The notes under the pieces: generated by a model
The model's database searches: none
What the model saw: only the letters and a program-made list of their open reading frames with translations
Told to the model about the DNA's origin: nothing
Shown: positions 34,144 to 41,292 of the stretch, one piece after another
How the letters are laid out: every line of letters starts with the position of its first letter
How positions within the stretch are numbered: the first letter of the stretch is position 1
Source of the DNA: Archaeoglobus sp. JdFR-24
Lineage (GTDB): Archaea; Halobacteriota; Archaeoglobi; Archaeoglobales; Archaeoglobaceae
Direction: 5' to 3'
Assembly (NCBI GenBank): GCA_002011215.1
Contig: MTML01000107.1
Coordinates: forward strand, 1-41,292
DNA length: 41,292 bases
Translations under genes and position numbers: made by a program

Positions 34144-36117
34144 ATGCATTGCCACAGTAATGAACATGAGGAAATTAAAAAAATTAAGGCAGGAAGTAAA
34201 AAAATAATTCTTGTTGGAAGTCCAAATGTCGGTAAGAGCTTGCTCTTCCACAATCTAACGGGTAAGTACGCAACTGTATCAAATTATCCCGGCACGACTG
34301 TAGATATAACAACCGGAAAAATAAAAGAACTGGATGCAATGCTAATAGATACGCCTGGAATGTATTCCCTTCTGGCCATAACTGAGGAGGAAAGGGTTGC
34401 TAAAAAAATTTTACTTGAAAATGCGGATGTCGTTGTTCACGTAATGGATGCAAAAAACATCGAAAGAATGCTACCTTTTACGATTCAGCTTATTGAAGCA
34501 GGATTCAAAACGATCCTTGTTTTAAATGCAATGGATGAAGCTGAAAGGCTTGGATTGGAGATTGATGTATCACTCCTGAGCCGGAGACTCGGTATTCCCG
34601 TGGTAAAGACTATAGCAACTCAGAAAAAGGGTATTTCAGAGCTTAAAAAGATACTTAAAGACATTCTTGATGAGCGATACAGATTTGAAAAAAGAGATCT
34701 AATCAAGATTAACACTTTTCTCGGTAATTTTATGATTAGAATCACGGAAATGCTCGAAAAGGAGTATCCAATAAGTAAGAAGATGCTATCCATTCTGGCG
34801 TTAGCAGGAGATAAAGATACACTCGAACTTTTGAAGAATGAAAGAAAATATAATGAAATAGTTGAGCTTATAAACTCTGTAAAATCTGGGATGGCAACTT
34901 CCCCCTCTTATGAGATTTTTCTGCAAATTCAAAAGAATGCTAATCAGATTCTTGAAGGAGTTGTCAGCGAAAAAAGGATTGAAAAAGGTAGTTTGAGAGA
35001 TAAAATAACCGACCTTTCCACAAACCCTTACATTTCTTTCCCCATGGCAATTCTAAGTTTGTATATGATCTACCTTTTTGCCGGAGTCCTGGGGGCACAG
35101 ATTCTTGTTGATTATATTGAGACTTCTTATGAAATATATATTAACGAGCCACTTAATTCCTTTCTTTATGAGCATGTCCCTAACTACTGGTTAAGAGAAC
35201 TGATAGGTGGGGAATATGGTGTCGTGACGCTCGGTATCAGATATGCCATTGCAATAATATTTCCCATCGTAACAACCTTCTTCATAGCCTTTTCTATCCT
35301 TGAGGATTCTGGTTATCTGCCAAGGCTTGCAGCTCTCCTTGATGTGGCGTTCAAAAAAATTGGTTTGAGTGGTAGATCTGTCATTCCCTTACTGCTCGGA
35401 CTTGGGTGTGGAACGATGGCTACAATAGTAACCAGAACACTTGAATCGAAAAAAGAGAGAATAATTGCCACACTTATGCTTGCAGTCGGAATTCCCTGTA
35501 GTGCTCAGTTAGGAGTTATGCTTGGTATAGTCCCTGATTTTAGAGCACTTTTAATATGGCTGGGCATAATCAGTGGAGTTCTGATCCTGATTGGCACAGC
35601 CGCCTCAAAAGTTATCCCCGGAAGTTCACCTTTATTTTTCATGGAGCTTCCACCGCTGAGAATTCCGAATGCTGGGAATGTTTTTTACAAAACCTTAGCA
35701 AGGCTTGAGTGGTATTTCAAAGAAGTTATGCCAATTTTTGTACTGATTAGTGTTGTTATCTGGATAGGAAGAATTACTACAGTTTTTGATCTGGTCGTTG
35801 AGATGCTTTCGGTGCCCTCTGTTGCAATAGGGCTTCCCAAGGAAGGGGGTTTAATTCTGCTTTATGGCTTTTTCAGGCGAGATTATGGGGCAGCAGGATT
35901 ATATGACCTTATAAGCCAGGGGATTCTCAGCTATTCGCAGACTGTGATTGCAATGGTAACTCTTACACTTTTTGTACCCTGTGTTGCTCAATTCAGCATG
36001 ATGTGCAAGGAGAGGGGCTTAAAAACAGGAGTTGCCATTTTCGTAATAGCAATCTCTCTTGCCTTCTCAGTGGGGTACTTGACAGGTATCTTATTAAACT
36101 ATGTTGGATACACATGA
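34144..36117 (+). CDS. feoB: Ferrous iron transporter FeoB
   Basis: FeoB imports Fe2+ across the cytoplasmic membrane. The 657-aa protein has an N-terminal GTPase with G1 GSPNVGKS (25-32), G2 YPGTTVD, G3 DTPGMYS (69-75) and G4 NAMDEA. A helical guanine-dissociation-inhibitor region follows, then a membrane part of 8-9 helices. The membrane part has the two gating motifs GLGCGTMA and VGIPCSAQLG and a late VPCVAQFS. A short MHCHSNEHEE N-terminus is rich in His and Cys and may bind metal. No separate FeoA gene is seen; a FeoA domain is fused to the regulator gene that follows after 44 nt. The last codons and stop are tandemly duplicated (tgttggatacac twice). Confidence 0.96.
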   Translation: MHCHSNEHEEIKKIKAGSKKIILVGSPNVGKSLLFHNLTGKYATVSNYPGTTVDITTGKIKELDAMLIDTPGMYSLLAITEEERVAKKILLENADVVVHVMDAKNIERMLPFTIQLIEAGFKTILVLNAMDEAERLGLEIDVSLLSRRLGIPVVKTIATQKKGISELKKILKDILDERYRFEKRDLIKINTFLGNFMIRITEMLEKEYPISKKMLSILALAGDKDTLELLKNERKYNEIVELINSVKSGMATSPSYEIFLQIQKNANQILEGVVSEKRIEKGSLRDKITDLSTNPYISFPMAILSLYMIYLFAGVLGAQILVDYIETSYEIYINEPLNSFLYEHVPNYWLRELIGGEYGVVTLGIRYAIAIIFPIVTTFFIAFSILEDSGYLPRLAALLDVAFKKIGLSGRSVIPLLLGLGCGTMATIVTRTLESKKERIIATLMLAVGIPCSAQLGVMLGIVPDFRALLIWLGIISGVLILIGTAASKVIPGSSPLFFMELPPLRIPNAGNVFYKTLARLEWYFKEVMPIFVLISVVIWIGRITTVFDLVVEMLSVPSVAIGLPKEGGLILLYGFFRRDYGAAGLYDLISQGILSYSQTVIAMVTLTLFVPCVAQFSMMCKERGLKTGVAIFVIAISLAFSVGYLTGILLNYVGYT

Positions 36118-36161
36118 TGTTGGATACACCTGACCACAGGTTGTACTGAGACCAGAGGAAA

Positions 36162-36803
36162 ATGATGAAGGGTGGGAAAATGAAGGAGGAGCTTGAAAAC
36201 GCTTTAAAGGAGATCTGGATGTCTTTAAACGAGACTAAAAAAGATGTGAGTGTGTCAGAGTTCAGTGAGGACATAATTAGAGACCTGATCTCAAGTGGTT
36301 ATATACTCAGGAAAGGGGACAAAATTATTCTCACAGACCAGGGAGGTGAAAGAGCCAGAAAAATCATCAGACTGCACAGACTCGCTGAAAGGTTACTCAA
36401 TGATGTTCTTGGAATGGGTGAGACTCATGTTGAGGAGTCTGCATGTAAATTTGAGCACGTTTTAAGCGATGAGGTTGAAGAGGCCATATGCACCCTGTTA
36501 GGACATCCCGGCGTGTGTCCCCATGGAAGAAGAATACCCAGAGGAAAATGTTGTATTGAAGGTGAAGAAGAGGTAAAAAGACTCATATTTCGCTTAAGCG
36601 AGCTTTCTCCTGGAGAGGAGGCTGAAGTGAAATATATAGTTGCAGATGATGAGATCTCTTCCAAAATACTTGCTGTAGGCTTGTTGCCTGGTAAAAAAAT
36701 TAAAGTAATCAGAGTGTTTCCAACATTCGTCATTCAGATTGGAAATACTCAGTTTGCACTTGACAGGAAAATAGCTGATGCAATCTACACACTCAGGTAT
36801 TAA
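36162..36803 (+). CDS. DtxR-family metalloregulator fused to a FeoA domain
   Basis: A 213-aa protein. Residues 1-65 are a winged-helix region, unusually short: where DtxR has a two-helix HTH it shows only VSVSEFSEDIIRDLISSGYI before ILTDQGG. Residues about 65-130 form the DtxR dimerisation/metal domain: RLHRLAERLL, ETHVEESACKFEHVLSDEVE and PGVCPHGRRIP carry the His, Glu and Cys metal ligands. Residues about 143-213 are the FeoA/SH3-like domain (LSPGEEAEVKYIVADDEISS). It probably represses feoB at the upstream palindrome when iron is plentiful. An alternative start is the ATG at 36180 after GGGTGGG. Confidence 0.88.
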   Translation: MMKGGKMKEELENALKEIWMSLNETKKDVSVSEFSEDIIRDLISSGYILRKGDKIILTDQGGERARKIIRLHRLAERLLNDVLGMGETHVEESACKFEHVLSDEVEEAICTLLGHPGVCPHGRRIPRGKCCIEGEEEVKRLIFRLSELSPGEEAEVKYIVADDEISSKILAVGLLPGKKIKVIRVFPTFVIQIGNTQFALDRKIADAIYTLRY

Positions 36804-36880
36804 TCACACTCAGGTATAATTTTACCAAGTTTTTTAGTGATTTTTGCCTTCGATGTTTAGTTTCAAAAAATGAGATTTTA

Positions 36881-38992
36881 TCAGCCAATTTTTAGTAATC
36901 TTGCATTTATAGAGACTATTACTGTACTCAAACTCATAAGGACTGCACCAAATGCTGGGGTAAGCAGTATTCCATATCCGTAAAGAACACCCGCAGCAAG
37001 CGGGATTGCAAAGGAGTTATATCCAGTTGCCCATAGCAAATTCTGAAACATCTTGGAGTACGTTTTCTTTGAGAGGGAAATTACGTCTGCTACATCTCTT
37101 GGGTCGTTTCTGACCAGAATTATATCGGCTGTCTCAACCGCAACATCGGTTCCTGCACCTATAGCGATTCCAACATCTGCTTGAGCTAAAGCAGGAGCAT
37201 CATTAACACCATCTCCAACCATTGCCACCGCATATCGACTCTGAACCTCTTTGATCTTATCAGCCTTTTCATGAGGTAGAACTTCTGCGAAGAAATCATC
37301 CAGACCGAGCTCCTCTGCTACCCATTTGGCAACAAATCTATTATCTCCCGTAAGCATCATACATTTTATTCCCATGCTTTTAAGGCTCTCAATTGCCTCT
37401 TTAGACTCTTTCCGCACTATATCTGCCAGAGCCAAAGCCGCCAAAGGTCTTTCATCTTCAATCAGAAAAACAACTGTCTTACCTTGCTGTTTTATTTTCT
37501 CTATCCTGTCATCATTAATTTCTATTCCATTCTCTCTCAAATAATTGGGACTGACCACTTTCAGTTTTCTGCCATCAATTAGTCCCTCAACTCCCTTACC
37601 CGGGATTGATTTGAAGTGCTCCAATCTTATAAGTTCGATACCTTTTTCCTTCGCACTATTCACTATGCCCTGGGCAATTGGGTGCTCTGAGTTTACCTCT
37701 AAAGATGCAGCTAATTTAAGCGCTTCATTTTCGTTCATATCAGCAATAGGAATTATGTCAGTCACTCCAAATTTTCCTTCAGTAAGGGTTCCAGTTTTAT
37801 CAAAAACAACTGCCTGTATATCCTTCGCCCGCTCAAAGGCCTGTCTATCTCTGATGAGCAAACCTGATTTTGCAGCAAGAGATGTGGAGACCGCTACCAC
37901 AAGTGGAACTGCCAAACCCAAAGCATGGGGGCATGCTATTACCATAACAGTTACTGCCCTTTCAATTGCAAACGTGAAGTCTCTGCCAAAGGATAACCAT
38001 GCCGTTAAAGTCAAAGCCCCTACAGTTAAAGCTATAATCGTTAGCAGAAAAGCAGCCTTGTTTGCCAAGTCCTGAGTTCTGGATTTGCTTTCCTGCGCCT
38101 GTCTTACAAGCTCAATAACCTGATTCAGATAAGTTTCTTTGCCTGTTTTTCTAACCTCAACGACTATTGAACCTTCACCATTAATAGCTCCACCTATTAC
38201 CTCGTCTCCCAGTTTCTTTGTAACAGGTTTGGATTCTCCTGTTAACATAGCCTCATTTACCGTTGTCTCTCCTTCAATTACAACACCATCAACAGGAATT
38301 TTCTCTCCTGGCTTGACAAGCACTCTATCTCCAGTTTTTAACATTTCAACCTTGACATCCACGATTTCTCCGTTTTTCATGAGGTGAGCCTCAGAAGGCA
38401 TTATTTTTACAAGCTCCTCTAGAGCTCTCGAAGCTCCCAGAACTGATCGCATTTCAATCCAGTGTCCAAGAAGCATGATGTCGATAAGGGTCACAAGCTC
38501 CCAGAAAAAGAACTTGCCCTTCAAGCCGAAAACGACTGCAGAGCTGTAAATGTATGCAACACTTATTGCCACAGCAATTAGAGTCATCATCCCCGGATTT
38601 TTGTTCTTAAATTCCTTGAAAAGTCCTTTTAGGAAGGGATAACCTCCATAAAAGTAAACAAATGACGATAAAAAGAATAAAACATAAATTGAACCTGTAA
38701 ATTCCAACTTGAATCCAAAAAAGACTTGGATTGCAGGAGATAAAGCAAGAATCGGAAAGGTCAATAATAAACAAACTAAGAATCTCCTTTTGAAGTCTTC
38801 AAGCATGTGGGTGTGGTGATCATGCCCCTTCATTTTATGCATTTCGTGCATTTCATGGCCTTTATCCTTTTTATCCATCTCATGTTCCTCGTGCGTTCTA
38901 TGTTCCATCTTTTGTTCTTTGCTTTCAATCATCTCTTTTTCGTGCATTTCATGCAGATGCGTTTCATCAGATTCATGACGAGTTCCCGACAT
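36881..38992 (-). CDS. copB: CopB-type copper-translocating P-type ATPase
   Basis: A P1B-3 heavy-metal ATPase that exports copper ions. The N-terminal 65 residues are rich in His, Met and charged residues with no CxxC domain, as in CopB. Eight helices follow; the metal-site motif is CPH (in ACPHALGL), diagnostic of CopB and not CPC CopA. TGES, DKTGTLTEG with the phosphorylated Asp, SEHP and GDGVNDAP are all present. The membrane end carries GYNSFAIPLAAG and MSLSTVIVSINA. The ATG at 38990-38992 follows GGAGGGTGA with good spacing and is preferred over an ATG 11 codons upstream. It follows the SHOCT protein gene on the same strand, so the two are probably co-transcribed. Confidence 0.95.
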   Translation of the reverse strand: MSGTRHESDETHLHEMHEKEMIESKEQKMEHRTHEEHEMDKKDKGHEMHEMHKMKGHDHHTHMLEDFKRRFLVCLLLTFPILALSPAIQVFFGFKLEFTGSIYVLFFLSSFVYFYGGYPFLKGLFKEFKNKNPGMMTLIAVAISVAYIYSSAVVFGLKGKFFFWELVTLIDIMLLGHWIEMRSVLGASRALEELVKIMPSEAHLMKNGEIVDVKVEMLKTGDRVLVKPGEKIPVDGVVIEGETTVNEAMLTGESKPVTKKLGDEVIGGAINGEGSIVVEVRKTGKETYLNQVIELVRQAQESKSRTQDLANKAAFLLTIIALTVGALTLTAWLSFGRDFTFAIERAVTVMVIACPHALGLAVPLVVAVSTSLAAKSGLLIRDRQAFERAKDIQAVVFDKTGTLTEGKFGVTDIIPIADMNENEALKLAASLEVNSEHPIAQGIVNSAKEKGIELIRLEHFKSIPGKGVEGLIDGRKLKVVSPNYLRENGIEINDDRIEKIKQQGKTVVFLIEDERPLAALALADIVRKESKEAIESLKSMGIKCMMLTGDNRFVAKWVAEELGLDDFFAEVLPHEKADKIKEVQSRYAVAMVGDGVNDAPALAQADVGIAIGAGTDVAVETADIILVRNDPRDVADVISLSKKTYSKMFQNLLWATGYNSFAIPLAAGVLYGYGILLTPAFGAVLMSLSTVIVSINARLLKIG

Positions 38993-39024
38993 TTTATCAC
39001 CCTCCATGCTCTGGAAAAACCACA

Positions 39025-39384
39025 CTATTTCTCGAGCTCATCCTTCATTCTCAGATATTCTTCTCTTGTTATTTCACCCTTGACATATCTCTCTTTTAAA
39101 ATCTCCAATGCTCTACCTCCCTCACCCACCTTTTCAGGGGTTGTAGGAGCTGTAGGAGTTGTCTCCCTTATGACTATGTACAGTATAAGGAAAATAATCC
39201 CCACCATTGGGAGAATTACTAAAATAAACCAGAGCAGTCCATTCATCCCTCGTTTGTTTGCATCCTGATAAACGATATATCCAATTGCAAGAAAGATTAT
39301 CCACCCGAAAAACATCCAAAATCCAAAAAATGGGAATCCAAACCAGTTCAGAGGATGCATGAAACCGTTCATAAAACCGTTCAT
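39025..39384 (-). CDS. SHOCT-domain membrane protein
   Basis: A 119-aa protein with an aromatic- and Met-rich N-terminus (MNGFMNGFMHP), two membrane helices (about 17-40 and 50-72), and a Thr/Pro linker. It ends in a C-terminal SHOCT motif, ALEILKERYVKGEITREEYL. SHOCT proteins of this design often accompany copper and other metal ATPases; the function is unknown. A TATA-like ATTTAAATAT (39407-39418) lies about 28 nt before the ATG. The copB gene begins 33 nt after its stop codon. Confidence 0.85.
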   Translation of the reverse strand: MNGFMNGFMHPLNWFGFPFFGFWMFFGWIIFLAIGYIVYQDANKRGMNGLLWFILVILPMVGIIFLILYIVIRETTPTAPTTPEKVGEGGRALEILKERYVKGEITREEYLRMKDELEK

Positions 39385-39566
39385 AATATAATTTGTAATA
39401 GTTCAGATATTTAAATATAACTCATATAAAATGATGAGGACGTCAATCATAATTTTCCTGAAATAATATTCAAACAAATTTACCATATTCCATCAATTTC
39501 GATAGAGTTTAAGTAATATGATTATCCTGTGATTTTTGACCAGATTGCTTATAATCCCGTTTATTC

Positions 39567-40019
39567 TCACCAGTTTTTACAGCACTCAATTAATTTTTTT
39601 AGCAAATAGTTTATTTTGCCATTATTCTTATATACATATATTAAAATAAATATCAACCATACAACTGATAAAAATAGTATGCTTTTAATTATATCATCCG
39701 GAACTGCTAACAAAGAATGAGCAATAACTATCAGCGTAAGCAGGAAAGGTAATCGAAACAACTTGAATACATCCTTCAATTCTTTCTCCGCAAGATAAAA
39801 AATGCCAATGGTGGTTTGTCCTATAAGCAAAGCAATAATGATTTGGTTCTCAAAAATCCTCAACCAGTACAAAACGAGAAGAAATATCCAAGTAAATGTC
39901 ACAGCCGCACAAATAACACAAAACCGTTCTTTGAATTTGTGATTGAACAGTTCTTTAACTGCAAGCAGCACAAAGAAGAGTACAGTTATACCTGATAATA
40001 CAGGAAAAATATTCGCCAT
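39567..40019 (-). CDS. Polytopic membrane protein with a CxxC pair
   Basis: A 150-aa protein of four to five hydrophobic helices, with a basic loop KFKERF leading into CVIC (Cys34, Cys37) at the start of the second helix. It ends with a cytoplasmic tail containing a CC pair (ECCKNW). I do not recognise the family. Cysteines at the membrane surface suggest thiol redox or metal transfer. Its ATG is 1 nt after the stop of the preceding CPLC protein gene, whose 3' end contains the GGTGGTGA ribosome site, so the two are translationally coupled. Confidence 0.7.
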   Translation of the reverse strand: MANIFPVLSGITVLFFVLLAVKELFNHKFKERFCVICAAVTFTWIFLLVLYWLRIFENQIIIALLIGQTTIGIFYLAEKELKDVFKLFRLPFLLTLIVIAHSLLAVPDDIIKSILFLSVVWLIFILIYVYKNNGKINYLLKKLIECCKNW

Positions 40020-40020
40020 G

Positions 40021-40554
40021 TCACATCACCACCAGTTGAATTGTAGCACCCACTATCACCAACAGCAACATAGTAAGTATGACACCCTGAAAGGGGAAAG
40101 TCCTGCCTTTTCTCAACATAGTTATTTTGCTACTAAGCCAAGGAGTTAAGGAAACTATTACCCCGCCTATTATGCTACCAACTAAAAACAAGTTCAGTAA
40201 GTATGTCCTATTCAGTAATGAACCATAATCCCCTGTAAGAGATATATATACTGGATAAACATCCCTCATAACCGGGAAAAGGGGTAAAACCGTTGTGGCA
40301 AAGGAGAGAGATATAATAAGCAATCTCTGGAGGGGGACATACCTTTTTTTAATCAGCCTGGAGATCCACCAACCCATTGAAACTGCAAATGCTCCGATAA
40401 ACAAACCAATAACTACCGGGCTAATACCAAACCAAGCTGCTCCACCAGCTGCAGCAGCTGCACCAATAGTGCATAAAGGACAGTGAGCCTGTGCCTTCTT
40501 GACTAAAAAAAGAGAGAAAAGAGAATTCAGCAGCAATAACTTTTTTACATTCAT
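40021..40554 (-). CDS. CPLC-motif membrane protein with signal peptide
   Basis: A 177-aa membrane protein. Residues 1-23 form a signal peptide ending in AQA. The mature start is HCPLCTIG (Cys25, Cys28), followed by an Ala/Gly-rich stretch and a helix with SPVVIGLFIGAFAVSMGWWI; about four more helices follow. The CPLCTIGAAAA start is characteristic of an uncharacterised archaeal and bacterial family. The CxxC would face outside the membrane. GGAG precedes the ATG by 8 nt. It lies between the DUF411 and CVIC protein genes. Confidence 0.75.
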   Translation of the reverse strand: MNVKKLLLLNSLFSLFLVKKAQAHCPLCTIGAAAAAGGAAWFGISPVVIGLFIGAFAVSMGWWISRLIKKRYVPLQRLLIISLSFATTVLPLFPVMRDVYPVYISLTGDYGSLLNRTYLLNLFLVGSIIGGVIVSLTPWLSSKITMLRKGRTFPFQGVILTMLLLVIVGATIQLVVM

Positions 40555-40581
40555 TTCAGATTCTCCTCTGTATGCCGTCTT

Positions 40582-41085
40582 TTATAACCTCATAAACTCA
40601 CTATAGCTTCCTTCATTATCCACTGCGTAAATGATGAAAGGATCGTTCTTACCTCCAGGCATGCCTGGAGAGCCTGAAGGCATATCGGGCAGAGCTATTC
40701 CTTCAATATCAGGCTTTTCTGTCATTAACTTATCAATAGCCTCTAAAGGAACATGGCCTTCAATGAAATAATCCCCAATAATTGTCGTATGACAGCTTTC
40801 CAAAGCAGCTGGAATTCCATACCTTTCCTTAATAGAGGAGATACTATGCATTTCAATAACTTTCACGTTTAATTTTCCTTTACTTTTCAAATAATTTGCA
40901 TACAAATCACAACAAACACAATTCTCGGATTTGTAAAGCATTATTTCACCATAACTCTCCAAATAACTCAAATTAGCCTTAGAACTGTCTTTTACAGGTA
41001 TAGGATCTTTTGCAAGTACAGACCATAATAACAAAGCTGTCACAACAATAACAATTCCACCAACTAACATCTGGTTTTTACTCAT
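40582..41085 (-). CDS. DUF411 metal-binding protein, membrane-anchored
   Basis: DUF411 proteins bind copper or related metals in resistance loci. This 167-aa form has an N-terminal signal-anchor helix (QMLVGGIVIVVTALLLWSVL). The domain shows CVCC in the first loop, a lone Cys in ESCHTTIIGDYFIEGHVP, and PDMPSGSPGMPGG, all hallmarks of the family. The start is the ATG at 41083-41085 with GGAGG upstream; the open frame runs 11 codons further. It leads a three-gene cassette of CxxC-type proteins next to the SHOCT/copB pair. Confidence 0.9.
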   Translation of the reverse strand: MSKNQMLVGGIVIVVTALLLWSVLAKDPIPVKDSSKANLSYLESYGEIMLYKSENCVCCDLYANYLKSKGKLNVKVIEMHSISSIKERYGIPAALESCHTTIIGDYFIEGHVPLEAIDKLMTEKPDIEGIALPDMPSGSPGMPGGKNDPFIIYAVDNEGSYSEFMRL

Positions 41086-41119
41086 GATCAATATCCTCCC
41101 GTATTGATTGTGATACATT

Positions 41120-41150
41120 CATATGGGGTGCCCAAATATGGTTTAATACC
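41120..41150 (-). promoter_or_regulatory. Promoter and imperfect palindrome of the DUF411 cassette
   Basis: A TATA-like GGTATTAAAC (41141-41150, minus strand) is followed by CATATTTGGGCACCCCATATG (41120-41140). The arms CATAT..GGG and CCC..ATATG form an imperfect inverted repeat between TATA box and the expected start near 41119. It is a candidate copper-responsive operator. Confidence 0.4.
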
Positions 41151-41190
41151 CTAATAGATTGATAGTGGGGTTAGAGTGGGTGTTAGAACG

Positions 41191-41216
41191 TTAAAAAATT
41201 TAAAAAATTTAAAAAA
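41191..41216 (-). terminator. Oligo-T transcription terminator
   Basis: On the minus strand three runs of six T separated by AAA follow the stop of the partial gene at the window edge. T-rich tracts of this kind terminate archaeal transcription. Confidence 0.6.
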
Positions 41217-41222
41217 CCCACC

Positions 41223-41292
41223 CTAATACCACATAGGGCAGTGCCAGCCACCGTACGGCTGTGGGTATGCGTTGTTATAATCTCCATTCTGG
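41223..41292 (-). CDS. C-terminal end of a gene cut by the window edge
   Basis: The minus strand carries an open frame entering from the right edge and ending with TAG at 41223-41225. It encodes QNGDYNNAYPQPYGGWHCPM then WY. The ending is rich in Tyr, Asn and Gly and has His-Cys-Pro-Met, compatible with a metal-binding tail in this copper region. Its family cannot be told from 22 residues. The T-rich terminator right behind it supports a real gene end. Confidence 0.45.
   Translation of the reverse strand, partial: QNGDYNNAYPQPYGGWHCPMWY

Noticed and set aside
38807..39268. 153-codon plus-strand open frame opposite the CopB N-terminus and SHOCT gene
   Set aside because: It is the antisense of the His/Met-rich region; its hydrophobic repeats mirror those codons and no ribosome site is present.
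1..41292. CRISPR arrays
   Set aside because: No series of regularly spaced identical repeats is visible; the tandem repeats found have two or three units without spacers.

Overview
The window looks like a chromosomal segment of a hyperthermophilic euryarchaeon of the Archaeoglobales (Archaeoglobus, Geoglobus or Ferroglobus type). The supporting signs are a tRNA intron at the archaeal position, archaeal TATA boxes 25-28 nt before start codons (many genes appear leaderless), archaeal-type cobalamin enzymes (CobY, CobT-like, CbiZ), Thi4-type thiazole synthesis, and several sodium:solute symporters with acyl-CoA enzymes. The genus is an inference; no rRNA is present.

Layout. 0.1-2.1 kb: a MaoC-like hotdog protein and a symporter. 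2.1-5.8 kb: a gene graveyard holding two decayed transposases, a Bat-type HTH regulator, a decayed membrane-protein fragment, an intact intron-containing tRNA-Lys(CTT), and a decayed HTH-nucleotidyltransferase gene. 5.9-8.7 kb: a symporter with a 27-codon accessory membrane peptide and a PaaK-type CoA ligase. 8.8-17.1 kb: cobalamin lower-pathway and salvage genes (cbiP, cobT-like, cbiZ, cobD, cbiB, cobS, cobY) interrupted by an MFS transporter. 17.1-23.3 kb: mobB, a cupin, the carboxyltransferase subunit of pyruvate carboxylase/oxaloacetate decarboxylase, an EamA transporter, thiE-thiM, and a Trm5-type methyltransferase. 23.4-29.4 kb: a minus-strand run of wHTH protein, acyl-CoA dehydrogenase, cNMP/CBS/DUF294 signalling protein, DEDDh exonuclease, 69-aa membrane protein and ActP-like symporter. 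29.5-30.2 kb: Thi4.

30.4-32.1 kb holds the clearest regulatory signal. A complete fluoride (crcB-motif) riboswitch begins at the predicted transcription start and leads an operon of a prenyltransferase-repeat protein, the CrcB fluoride channel and a DUF190 protein. The toroid gene is therefore a candidate unrecognised member of the fluoride response. 32.3-34.1 kb: divergent radical SAM and BtpA-family genes. 34.1-36.8 kb: ferrous iron uptake (feoB with a palindromic operator at its promoter, then a DtxR/FeoA fusion regulator). 36.9-41.3 kb: copper handling (CopB-type ATPase, SHOCT membrane protein, two CxxC membrane proteins, a DUF411 protein, and the C-terminal end of a further Cys/Met/His-containing protein cut by the window edge).

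Taken together the window serves organic-acid uptake and CoA activation, cofactor synthesis (cobamide, thiamine, molybdopterin guanine dinucleotide) and ion homeostasis (fluoride, iron, copper). All functional calls come from reading motifs by eye; no database search was run.
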